Shown here: piece by piece, positions 1 through 6,497 of the stretch
Numbering within the stretch: position 1 is the stretch's first letter
Layout of the letters: the number at the start of each line of letters is the position of its first letter
Notes under the pieces: generated by a model
Seen by the model: the letters and a program-made list of their open reading frames with translations, nothing else
Told to the model about the DNA's origin: nothing
Databases searched by the model: none
NCBI RefSeq assembly: GCF_000188155.2
Contig: NZ_KE124771.1
Coordinates: 1-36,402 of the forward strand
Source of the DNA: Methylocystis sp. ATCC 49242
GTDB taxonomy: Bacteria; Pseudomonadota; Alphaproteobacteria; Rhizobiales; Beijerinckiaceae
Length of the DNA: 36,402 nucleotides
Direction: 5' to 3'
Position numbers and translations under genes: made by a program

Positions 1-2
1 TC

Positions 3-33
3 TTGCACCCGTAGTCGCTACAGGGTGCAGGAT
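3..33 (+). promoter_or_regulatory. MerR-type mer promoter/operator
   Basis: A -35 hexamer TTGCAC (3-8) and a weak -10 CAGGAT (28-33) are separated by 19 bp, the long spacing of MerR-activated promoters. The spacer holds a dyad: GCACCC and GTAG (5-14) against CTAC and GGGTGC (18-28), with one unpaired A. merT starts at 61. Through the circle junction, merR starts about 13 bases to the left on the other strand, so the site should control both genes divergently. Confidence 0.8.
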
Positions 34-60
34 AGCCCGACAGTCAAGCAAGGGTGAACC

Positions 61-492
61 ATGACCGTCAACGACGCTACGCCAGAAACGACGCCAATCG
101 GAGCGTCACATCCGGCCAAAACTGCCGCGCCAAAGTGTTTCGCGGCATTGGGACTCGTCACGGGCCTCGGCGCGGTCGTCGCCTCTTCGTGCTGCGTTAT
201 CCCGCTCGGCCTCGCCGCTCTCGGCGCAGGCGCAGGCGTCCTCGGCAGGCTGGCGACGATCGCCGAATGGCGCGTCCCGTTTTTGGCCGTCAGCGCATTG
301 GCCATAGTAGGAGGGTGGGGTGCCTGGTGGCGGACGCCTCCAGCTCCTTGCGTTTCCGGCTCGGCCTGCGCATCGCCACAGCGATCCCGCGCAACACTAG
401 GGCTGCTCCTGTGCGCCTCGCTCATCGCGATGCTGGCGGCAAGCTGGAGCTATATCGACCCCATGCTGCTGAAATTCTTGAAAGGGCGATGA
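61..492 (+). CDS. merT: Mercuric ion transporter MerT
   Basis: An inner-membrane protein of 143 residues that carries Hg(II) from the periplasm into the cytoplasm. It has about three hydrophobic segments. The first contains the vicinal cysteine pair in ASSCCVIPLG, the Hg-binding motif of MerT. A further pair of cysteines, in PCVSGSAC, lies in the loop after the second segment. The C-terminal helix ends in SYIDPMLLKFL, as in other MerT proteins. The start at 61 follows a purine-rich AAGGG. It is the first gene after the MerR-type promoter and is followed without a gap by the GDCCVxC gene. No merP or merA follows, so detoxification would need a reductase elsewhere. Confidence 0.9.
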   Translation: MTVNDATPETTPIGASHPAKTAAPKCFAALGLVTGLGAVVASSCCVIPLGLAALGAGAGVLGRLATIAEWRVPFLAVSALAIVGGWGAWWRTPPAPCVSGSACASPQRSRATLGLLLCASLIAMLAASWSYIDPMLLKFLKGR

Positions 493-717
493 GTGCAGCT
501 CGTCTCGACGATAATTTGCCCGCTTTGCGGCCATCAATCGACTGAAACCATGCCCATCGACGCCTGCCAGTTTTTTTACGAATGCAGGGGCTGCGGGGCG
601 CTGCTCAAGCCCAAAGCGGGCGATTGCTGCGTATTCTGCTCCTATGGTGACACGCCTTGTCCGCCGATTCAGGAAGCGCGGGAGACGGGCCGCCCCGCAT
701 CCTGCTGCGCCAAATAG
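493..717 (+). CDS. GDCCVxC domain-containing small protein
   Basis: A 74-residue cytoplasmic protein rich in cysteine. It has CPLCGH near the N-terminus, CRGCG in the middle, the family signature GDCCVFCSYGDTPCPP, and a terminal SCCAK. Proteins of this family are commonly encoded next to merT; a role in holding or passing thiol-bound metal is likely but is inference. A GTG start sits directly after the merT stop with AAAGGG just upstream, so the two are probably translationally coupled. The last codons and the stop lie in the transposon terminal repeat. Confidence 0.85.
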   Translation: MQLVSTIICPLCGHQSTETMPIDACQFFYECRGCGALLKPKAGDCCVFCSYGDTPCPPIQEARETGRPASCCAK

Positions 718-755
718 CGATCAAAAAACCGCGCCACTTATCGATAAAGGTCACA
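706..755. repeat. Right terminal inverted repeat of the mer transposon
   Basis: The reverse complement starts TGTGACCTTTATCGATAAG and matches the left end (32914-32963) at about 46 of 50 positions. Mismatches fall near positions 7, 25, 26 and 50. The stop codon of the GDCCVxC gene (715-717) lies inside the repeat. The resolvase at the other end likewise ends inside its copy, so both outermost genes use a TAG supplied by the repeat. The target duplication TGCCG follows immediately. Confidence 0.95.
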
Positions 756-819
756 TGCCGATCAAGCAATTGCGCTTGTCGAAAGATATGTCCGATATTC
801 AACGCCCAGAATGCCCTTA

Positions 820-1467
820 TTATGCTTCCCTCTCAATCGGAAGCGTTGCAAATCGGTTTTCTTTCTCGGCATCCTGACTGGTCCGCGCCGACGCCGCGAT
901 CAAGGATCGTTCCTGCGAGCGCTGAATTCGTTCCACGCGCTCATTTGGATCGCGACCGATCTTGTCGGCAAGATCGGCAAGATCGATGACTTCGTCTGCC
1001 TGACGTCTCAGTTCGTCGGCTAACATTGACGGCCGCGTTGTGATCGTAGAAACCACCGAGACTCGCACCCCCTTGCGCTGGACCGCTGCGACGAGCGAGC
1101 AAAAATCGCCGTCTCCAGAGAACAGCCACATGTGATCGATGTGGTCCGCCATTCCCATGGCGTCGACCGCGAGTTCGACGTCCATGTTGCCCTTGATCTT
1201 GCGGTGGCCCGTGGCGTCCACAAATGCTTTGGCAGGTTTAGTTACGACCGCATAGCCGTTGTAGTCGAGCCAATCGATCAGCGGCCGGATCGACGAAAAT
1301 TCCTCATCTTCGATCACCGCCGTGTAATAAAATGCGCGGATAAGGCGACCTCTCTGCTCAAATTCGCTCAGCAGCCTCCTGTAATCGATATCGAAACTCT
1401 GCGTTTTGGCGGCCTGATAGAGATTGGCTCCGTCGATAAACAACGCAATGCGTTCTTGACCAGACAT
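820..1467 (-). CDS. NYN domain (LabA/DUF88-type) protein
   Basis: A 215-residue protein with an N-terminal PIN-like NYN nuclease fold. The acidic residues expected of the family are present: FIDGAN (Asp12), GNMDVELAVD and SGDGDF. The tail after residue 170 (about 45 residues) is charged and probably disordered. NYN proteins are predicted or shown metal-dependent ribonucleases; the target here is unknown. The start is supported by AAAAGGA eight bases upstream. It sits between the transposon insertion site and the recombinase operon and is transcribed toward the transposon. A role in plasmid stability or RNA turnover is possible but unsupported. Confidence 0.8.
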   Translation of the reverse strand: MSGQERIALFIDGANLYQAAKTQSFDIDYRRLLSEFEQRGRLIRAFYYTAVIEDEEFSSIRPLIDWLDYNGYAVVTKPAKAFVDATGHRKIKGNMDVELAVDAMGMADHIDHMWLFSGDGDFCSLVAAVQRKGVRVSVVSTITTRPSMLADELRRQADEVIDLADLADKIGRDPNERVERIQRSQERSLIAASARTSQDAEKENRFATLPIEREA

Positions 1468-1521
1468 TTTTCACAATCCTTTTGTTAATATGAAAGGTTC
1501 AATCAGCTTAGGGATATAGGC

Positions 1522-2475
1522 TCAAAGCACCACGCGCTCAACCTCGTCGAGACTCATCTCGTCGCGCCGCCGGTCATAGAGTTGCGTGGTGCGCGTCGAG
1601 GCGTGATTGGCCATGCTGGCCGCCTTTTCGAGGGTGCCGCCGTTTTTGAGATAGGCGGTGATGCCCGTGGCGCGGAAGCTGTGGTTGCCGACCTTCGTGG
1701 CGATGCCGGCCGCCACGGCGCGGCGGCGGATCATGGCGTAGGCGTTGGCCTGGGGCAGAGGGGTGAAGGTCAACGCGCCGGCGCCACGCCCGATCGTCCG
1801 AAAGAGAGGCGCCTTCGGATCGCTCGCGAGTCCGCAGCCGTCGATATAGGCGTGCAGATAGGCCTCCAAATTGTGATGGCAGGGCATCTCATGGCGCTTG
1901 CCGCCCTTCTCATGCAGCCGCACCCAGAGGCGGCGGTTCTGCACGTAAACGTCTTCCACCTTCATGGCGAGCGCCGCGCCGACGCGCGCGAAGGAATAGA
2001 TCATCAGGCCAATCAAGGCGCGATCACGCAAGCCGACCGGCGCTGTGACGTCGATGCTGTCGAGCAGCGCCCGCGCCTCGGCGGGGTCGAGAACCGGCGT
2101 CTTGCCGACTTTGACGACATGTTTCGGCCCGCGCACGCTCGCAGCGGGATTGGTCGGGACAATCTGGCCGGTCACGAGCCAGTCGAACAGCATGCGGATG
2201 GCGGCGAGGCGCTGCTTCGCGGTCGGCGCGCTGTGGCTGCGGGTCATCGCCTCGACATACGCGCCGATGTGCAGCGGCTCGATATCGACGATCGACGCGA
2301 GGCCGCGCTGCTCGCACCAGGCGAGAAAATCGCCGATCGCGCGGCCATAGGCGCGCCGGGTGTGCGGGTTGCGGATGTTGGCGACGAAGAATTCCCAGAA
2401 ACGCGTCTGGGCGCGCGCGCCAGCGGAGCGAACGAGCGCGGGGACCTGGACGCGGAGGGGAGCAAGCTGGTTCAA
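1522..2475 (-). CDS. Tyrosine recombinase/integrase
   Basis: A full-length 317-residue site-specific recombinase. An N-terminal SAM-like core-binding domain (about 20-105) precedes a catalytic domain with Arg164 (SFARVG), Lys190 (HEKGGK), His265 and Arg268 (HSFR), His291 and the nucleophile Tyr300 (TTQLYDRR). All catalytic residues are present, so it should be active. Its ATG overlaps the stop of the upstream 72-residue gene by four bases (ATGA), which implies translational coupling. A perfect 11-6-11 palindrome heads the operon. A likely job is resolving plasmid multimers or integrating the plasmid. A doubly truncated relative lies at 11303-11414. Confidence 0.9.
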   Translation of the reverse strand: MNQLAPLRVQVPALVRSAGARAQTRFWEFFVANIRNPHTRRAYGRAIGDFLAWCEQRGLASIVDIEPLHIGAYVEAMTRSHSAPTAKQRLAAIRMLFDWLVTGQIVPTNPAASVRGPKHVVKVGKTPVLDPAEARALLDSIDVTAPVGLRDRALIGLMIYSFARVGAALAMKVEDVYVQNRRLWVRLHEKGGKRHEMPCHHNLEAYLHAYIDGCGLASDPKAPLFRTIGRGAGALTFTPLPQANAYAMIRRRAVAAGIATKVGNHSFRATGITAYLKNGGTLEKAASMANHASTRTTQLYDRRRDEMSLDEVERVVL

Positions 2476-2690
2476 GGGTTGGCTTTCTTCGCCATGGCCT
2501 TTTCCAGCTTCGCCAGATCGGTCTCCAGCTTCTTAATGAGAAGCGGCGTGGACGCCGCAACCAGTTCAAGCCCCTCGGTCGTCGGTTTCTCGGCGACTGT
2601 CTTGAGGAGCTCCTGGGCCCGTTGGATGGCCTCCTTGGTCTGCACGATCGCCGCCGTGAGCTTGTCCTCGTTCATCTTGCCATAGGCCAT
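2472..2690 (-). CDS. Small coiled-coil protein upstream of recombinase
   Basis: A 72-residue charged protein with no recognised domain. It is predicted to be mostly helix, with heptad-like leucines in its second half (LLIKKLETDLAKLEKAMAKK). A strong ribosome site GGAGGAGAG precedes the ATG. Its last bases overlap the recombinase start by ATGA, so the two are made together. It could be an accessory or directionality factor for the recombinase. That is inference from position only. Confidence 0.75.
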   Translation of the reverse strand: MAYGKMNEDKLTAAIVQTKEAIQRAQELLKTVAEKPTTEGLELVAASTPLLIKKLETDLAKLEKAMAKKANP

Positions 2691-2706
2691 GAAAGCTCTC
2701 CTCCGA

Positions 2707-2734
2707 ATATATGATAAAGGATATTATCATATAT
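2707..2734. promoter_or_regulatory. Perfect 11-6-11 palindrome, candidate recombination site or operator
   Basis: Arms ATATATGATAA (2707-2717) and TTATCATATAT (2724-2734) are perfect inverted repeats around the 6-bp spacer AGGATA. This is the geometry of XerC/XerD-type core sites, and the inner TAA/TTA ends resemble dif and pdif half-sites. It lies 17 bp upstream of the first start codon of the recombinase operon. A repressor operator is the alternative reading. Confidence 0.6.
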
Positions 2735-2794
2735 AGAGAACAGCAGAAGAGCCGCCTCGAAAGGCGACTCCAAATGACACAGAATTCCGGACCT

Positions 2795-2817
2795 GGTTTG
2801 TGGACGGATTTCGCCAT
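2795..2817 (+). promoter_or_regulatory. Candidate resolvase-binding motif upstream of broken resolvase
   Basis: The motif GTTTGTGGACGGATTT stands just before the resolvase start at 2818. Close copies occur twice at 17351-17377 and partly near 17425 inside the miniature Tn3-like element, which suggests a res-site repeat for a resolvase of this family. Confidence 0.45.
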
Positions 2818-3391
2818 ATGCCGCGCCTCTTCGTTTACGCTCGCGTCTCGACGGCCGATCAAACGCCCGAGAACCAGCTTCAGGAAATCGCCGCCGCCGG
2901 CTTTCAGGTCGATCCGCGCCGGGTGATCACGGAAACCGTCTCCGCTAGCGTCGCCATGGCGCGGCGCGCCGGCTTCTAGACAGGCTTGAGCCAGGAGACG
3001 TGCTGGTCGTGACGCGGCTTGACCGATTGGGACGGGACGCGATCGACGTGAGCGGCACGGTCGCGACGCTCGCGGACCTTGGCGTGCGCTGGGCGGCGCG
3101 GATTTGACCAGCTCGGCCGGCAAAATGACGATGGGCGTCATCAATACAGTGGCGCAGTTCGAACGCGATCTTCTCATCGAGCGCACCCAGTCCGGGCTCA
3201 AGCGCGCCAAAGCGCGGGGCAAACGTCTCGGGCGCCCGGCGTCGATCGACGCGGCCCGGCGTGCGGAAATTCTCGCGGGCCTGGCGCAAGGCGCGAGCCT
3301 GTCAGCGCTGGCCCGTCGCTATCGAACCAGCCGACAGACGGTGATGCGCATCCGCAATGCCGGGCAAAGCCATTCGAAAGATACGGAGTGA
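2818..3391 (+). pseudogene. Serine resolvase/invertase, frameshifted
   Basis: The sequence reads as a resolvase in three frames. 2818-2979 gives MPRLFVYARVSTADQ (catalytic Ser) and stops at TAG. About 2981-3112 gives RLEPGDVLVVTRLDRLGRDA. About 3104-3391 gives GKMTMGVINTVAQFERDL, the RAKARGKRLGRP linker and a C-terminal helix-turn-helix. A frameshift near 2975 and a small deletion near 3095 separate them. Either the gene is dead or two indel errors are present. An orphan res-like motif remains upstream. Confidence 0.8.
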
Positions 3392-3486
3392 ACTGCAATC
3401 AGGAGACGATCTACGCGCCTCGGCACGGCCAATGATCGTTTTCTACTCGGGCTCAAAGGAACCCTGATTGAACGACTTAAAAGCAA

Positions 3487-3514
3487 AAGGGCACTCCGTT
3501 TCCTGGGTGCCCTT
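3487..3514 (-). terminator. Rho-independent terminator of the HTH/DUF2975 operon
   Basis: Arms AAGGGCAC and GTGCCCTT (8 bp) enclose a 12-base loop. Read on the minus strand, the hairpin is followed by TTTTGCTTTT. It lies 46 bases after the stop codon of the HTH gene. Confidence 0.75.
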
Positions 3515-3559
3515 CCGTTCAGATCAGGCGAGTTAGAAATGCAATCACCGAAGTGACGG

Positions 3560-3784
3560 CTATTTCGTTTCGGTTGCTTCATCCGGTCTGTATTCTAGAA
3601 TATCGCCCGGCTGACAGTTGAGAATTTCGCAGATTTTTTCCAGCGTGTCGAAACGCACGCCCTTCACCTTGCCGGATTTGAGGAGGCTGACATTCTGCTC
3701 GGCGATGCCGATCTGCGCCGCAAGATCGCGCGAACGCATTTTGCGCTTCGCCAGCATCACGTCGAGATTGACGATGATAGCCAT
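3560..3784 (-). CDS. XRE/YozG-like helix-turn-helix regulator
   Basis: A 74-residue one-domain DNA-binding protein. It has the conserved core MAIIVNLDVMLAKRKM, then LAAQIGIAEQNVSLLKSGKVKG as the helix-turn-helix, and CEILNCQPGDILEY at the end. Small regulators of this type are usually encoded directly after a DUF2975 membrane protein, as here, where the DUF2975 stop and this start share one base (TGATG). It probably represses its own operon. A partial, decayed copy lies at 5510-5690 in the opposite orientation. Confidence 0.9.
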   Translation of the reverse strand: MAIIVNLDVMLAKRKMRSRDLAAQIGIAEQNVSLLKSGKVKGVRFDTLEKICEILNCQPGDILEYRPDEATETK

Positions 3785-4359
3785 CAGACGATCTGCGCGT
3801 TTTCGTCGGCGATGTCGGCCGCCGTTTTCTGGATGTGGGCAAGTGCGAGCAGCGTCGCGAGCAGCATGAGGGTCGAGAGGTCTTCGGGACGGAAATAAAC
3901 CGACACGATATGTTGGCCGGCCGCCTTATGGCCGGTGAGGATCAGGGACATGATCGGACGCGCGGGGATATCGACAAGCGCGGCGATGAGCCCCATCAGC
4001 GCCAGGCAGCGCAGCCATCCGGCGGCGGCGGGCGCGAAGATGCGACCTTCAAGATAGGCCGAAAACAGCCGCCAGCCGCTGTAGCAGGCGGCGACGAGCA
4101 GCAGCCAGATAACGCCGCTGACGCCGAAGCCGCCGAGGCGCTGCGCGGCGGAGAGGCCTTCGACATCGACCTTGAGCGTCGCGAAGTTCGCGACAACCCG
4201 CTCTTCATCGCTCCAGAACATCGCGATGGAGACGATCATCCAGAGACAGTAGCCGACAAGCGCAAAGCGCAGCGTCTGGCACAGCCAGCCAATGCGGCGG
4301 CGAAGCGCGGCGAGGCGAGAATCGTCGAGGGGCAGGACGGAATCAGGTAAGTCGGTCAT
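3784..4359 (-). CDS. DUF2975 family membrane protein
   Basis: A 191-residue inner-membrane protein. It has four hydrophobic segments: around residues 27-47 (LRFALVGYCLWMIVSIAMFW), in FGVSGVIWLLLVAACYSGW, in WLRCLALMGLIAALVDI, and near the C-terminus (LMLLATLLALAHI). The start at 4359 follows AGGAGAACGCC; longer in-frame extensions upstream have no comparable site. DUF2975 proteins pair with YozG-type HTH proteins and their function is unknown. The operon diverges from the lipoprotein gene across a 27-bp palindrome. Confidence 0.85.
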   Translation of the reverse strand: MTDLPDSVLPLDDSRLAALRRRIGWLCQTLRFALVGYCLWMIVSIAMFWSDEERVVANFATLKVDVEGLSAAQRLGGFGVSGVIWLLLVAACYSGWRLFSAYLEGRIFAPAAAGWLRCLALMGLIAALVDIPARPIMSLILTGHKAAGQHIVSVYFRPEDLSTLMLLATLLALAHIQKTAADIADENAQIV

Positions 4360-4394
4360 GGCGTTCTCCTTGTAGCGCTTATATTGACACGAGA

Positions 4395-4421
4395 ATATTT
4401 TAATGGCAAACATTAAAATAT
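4395..4421. promoter_or_regulatory. 27-bp palindromic operator between divergent genes
   Basis: Arms ATATTTTAATG (4395-4405) and CATTAAAATAT (4411-4421) are perfect over 11 bp around GCAAA. The site lies between the DUF2975/HTH operon and the lipoprotein gene, where both promoters must be. The HTH protein encoded by the operon is the natural candidate to bind it, which is inference. Confidence 0.65.
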
Positions 4422-4432
4422 AAATCCTAAAT

Positions 4433-5071
4433 ATGAGGCTTCCCGTGTCTTGCATTGTCTTTCGTCTCCCGGCGGTCGTGCTCGCGGCGTCGCTCGCCGC
4501 CTGTAGCCATATGCCTGTCTCCACCATGTGGGCGTTGCGCAATTTCGACGCGTCCACGGTCGATGCGCCGACGCTGCGCGCGGCCGTCCGTCTTCCCGAG
4601 GCGTTCGAGCCGCGCCGGGGCGGCGTGACGCTGACGGTGGGCTGGTGGCGCGATGGCGAGGACAAACACGAAGCGAAATTTGTTCTGAAGGAAACGACGG
4701 CGTCGGACGATCTCGCGCCGCTTGCGGGCGAAAGGAAGCCCGGAACGCGTCTCTTTGCCTATCGCGTCGATCCGGCGGATTACGCGGCGATCGGGGCGCG
4801 GCAGAAGGAGTTTCTCGAGGAGAAGGCGCGCAATCCCGCCAAAACGCATGGCTCCTTCGGCGTGGGCGCCGACGCCTGCCGGCGCGGCGAGCTGCCGGAC
4901 GGGCCAATTCTGACGACCAGCTTTCTGCGCACGCAGTCGGGCGGTCCGTATCTCACCTTGTTGAAGAACGTCGATCTGCGCGAGGCGGCGACGCAGGAAA
5001 AGCCTCTCGAGGAACTGCTGCCGCTCTGCGGGAAATTTGACGCCCGCGCGGAGCCGAGCGTTGCCGGATGA
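4433..5071 (+). CDS. Putative lipoprotein of unknown function
   Basis: A 212-residue protein with a type II signal peptide. A hydrophobic stretch ends in the lipobox LAAC with Cys24, so it should be lipid-anchored. The mature part is soluble, with no domain I recognise. A cysteine at about 152 (DACRRG) and one near the end (LPLCGKF) could form a disulphide. The start at 4433 lies only 11 bases after the palindromic operator and has no strong Shine-Dalgarno sequence, so expression may be low or tightly repressed. Confidence 0.7.
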   Translation: MRLPVSCIVFRLPAVVLAASLAACSHMPVSTMWALRNFDASTVDAPTLRAAVRLPEAFEPRRGGVTLTVGWWRDGEDKHEAKFVLKETTASDDLAPLAGERKPGTRLFAYRVDPADYAAIGARQKEFLEEKARNPAKTHGSFGVGADACRRGELPDGPILTTSFLRTQSGGPYLTLLKNVDLREAATQEKPLEELLPLCGKFDARAEPSVAG

Positions 5072-5197
5072 GCCTCACGCTGAACATCCGCTCGCCGCTG
5101 TAAGCGGCGCATCGCGACGCACATAACTCAAAGCCAACAACGCCGAAGCGCGCCGCTTCGACGAATGCTCGAATTTTGTCCTTCGTAGGAGACTGAA

Positions 5198-5509
5198 ATG
5201 AAATGCAGCAAGCTTGTCGTTCAAACCTGTCTCGCGCTGATTGGTTCCGCGCATGCCGCCAATCTGCCGGCGCGCTACGCGCCACAGGCGCCGCCCCAGC
5301 CGCCAGCCTTCCTGTTTCGGGGCGCTTGGATTCGCCGATCGCTCCAATGCGATCTTCGCGCCGACGAACGGCGTGCTCGCGCGCCATACTTCGCATGGCG
5401 GCAGTTTCACGGGCGGCGTACTCGCCGGCTATGACTGGCATGTCGGCCCCGTCGTTTTCGGCCCGCGCGGTGACCCGCTCGGTGCACATGCGGTCAATGC
5501 GGGCATGGA
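5198..5509 (+). pseudogene. Truncated, frameshifted outer-membrane beta-barrel protein
   Basis: A ribosome site GTAGGAGA precedes ATG 5198. The N-terminus MKCSKLVVQTCLALIGSAHA is a normal signal peptide, followed by proline-rich NLPARYAPQAPPQPP. The frame shifts near 5318, after which GALGFADRSNAIFAP and FTGGVLAGYDWHVGPVVFG look like the first strands of an Omp25/Omp31-type porin-like barrel. The rest of the barrel is missing and the sequence runs into a copy of the HTH gene. Confidence 0.55.
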
Positions 5510-5690
5510 ACCCGCAAAGCGCAAAATGCGTTCGCGCGATCTTGCCGCGCAAATCGGCATTGCCGAGCAGAATGTCAGTCTCCTCAAATCCGGCAAGGTG
5601 AAGGGCGTGCGTTTCGACACGTTGGAAAAAATCTGCGAAATTCTCCGGTGTTAGCCCGGCGACATTCTTGAGTATCGGCCCGAAGAAAAA
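5510..5690 (+). pseudogene. Partial duplicate of the YozG-like HTH gene
   Basis: The stretch encodes AKRKMRSRDLAAQIGIAEQN and then SLLKSGKVKGVRFDTLEKIC in line with the gene at 3560-3784, with very few base differences. It lacks the native start and has a TAG where the intact copy reads on to QPGDILEY. The homology continues past the stop (GACATTCTTGAGTATCGGCC), so this is an old inverted duplicate joined to the broken outer-membrane gene. Confidence 0.8.
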
Positions 5691-5831
5691 CCGACGCTCG
5701 AAAACCTAGCCTGCAAAGCCTCAGCCTACTTCCGCGCCTCTCCTGCGCCGCGAGCTGCCACATGGTCAGCTCTTTCTTCGCCGGCAGCCCCCGCGCGTCT
5801 CTGCACCGCATCCGCCAGGTGCGCTTCCTCT

Positions 5832-6100
5832 CGTGAAAAGACCGACCAATGCCGAGACTTCGGTATTGGCGCGGTGAGCCCTCCGCCGCGCTGGCGGAGG
5901 CCGGGTCACGGCCGCGAAGCGCCCCGGAGGGGTCGCTTTGAGGCATCCGCGACGGCGTGGCCCAACCCTTTCGTAAGAAATGAGTGGCGGGTTTCCGCCG
6001 CTTCCGATTCGGACAGGGTTTGTCCCCGTCCTGTGCTAAAATTCCCGACACGGGACAGCACGCGATGCGCGCGCCTTCATCAGCTGGAAAGATCGCGGCG
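5832..6100. repeat. Dispersed ~270-bp repeat, copy A
   Basis: The segment is about 85% identical by eye to the reverse complement of 29390-29661. It starts with GTGAAAAG and a hairpin (CCAATGCCGA against TTCGGTATTGG) and runs through CTCCGCCGCGCTGGCG and ACCCTTTCGTAAG to GGAAAGATCGCGGCG. No intact gene is seen in it. It may be the remnant of a mobile element. Confidence 0.75.
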
Positions 6101-6497
6101 TCCGTCCCTCAGCATAGCCGAGTTCGAGCGCGCTCATCCGGCAACGCACTCAGGATGGCCTCGTCGACGCCCGCGCAAGCTACGGCGCGCTCAGCAGGAG
6201 TGTGTTTCGGCGTGCAATTCTCTTATGACCATTTTCAAGCGCAATCTGCGTGCGCCAGCGATCCCGTGCCTGTCCGGCAAGGAGCACAAAATGTTCGGCG
6301 AGGCAGAGGTCAGGACGCCGGCGTGATTTCGACGGTTGAGCCGTTTCTCATGCGCGGATTGGCTACCGCATACGGAGCTTTCGTCGTAGGGGAGCCTCGG
6401 TCTGACTCACGGAGATCGGTCGTGCCGCTCCTAAAATTGCCGGAGGATCCCTTGACCGGCGCCGGCGCCCTGGCCGTTGCCTCGATGCTGTCGCGCG
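6101..6497. other. Gene-free flank of the IS110 element
   Basis: Between repeat copy A and the transposase stop I see no convincing gene. The part next to 6498 should include the right end of the IS110-family element, but these elements lack clear terminal repeats and the boundary cannot be placed by eye. Confidence 0.4.

Larger units (their letters stand above)
1..755. mobile_element. Right part of Tn552-like mercury transposon
   Basis: This is the part of the transposon that lies after the artificial cut of the circle; the rest is at 32914-36402, giving about 4244 bp in total. It carries the mer promoter, merT and a GDCCVxC gene and ends in a 50-bp terminal repeat at 706-755. The repeat is followed by TGCCG (756-760), which also precedes the other end at 32909-32913. 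A 5-bp duplication is what Tn552/Tn5053-type DDE transposases make. The boundary is read directly from the sequence; the family name rests on gene content and protein lengths. Confidence 0.9.

Noticed and set aside
1582-2685. Plus-strand reading frame of 367 codons
   Set aside because: It runs antisense over the complete tyrosine recombinase and its 72-residue partner; composition is that of a shadow frame in GC-rich DNA.
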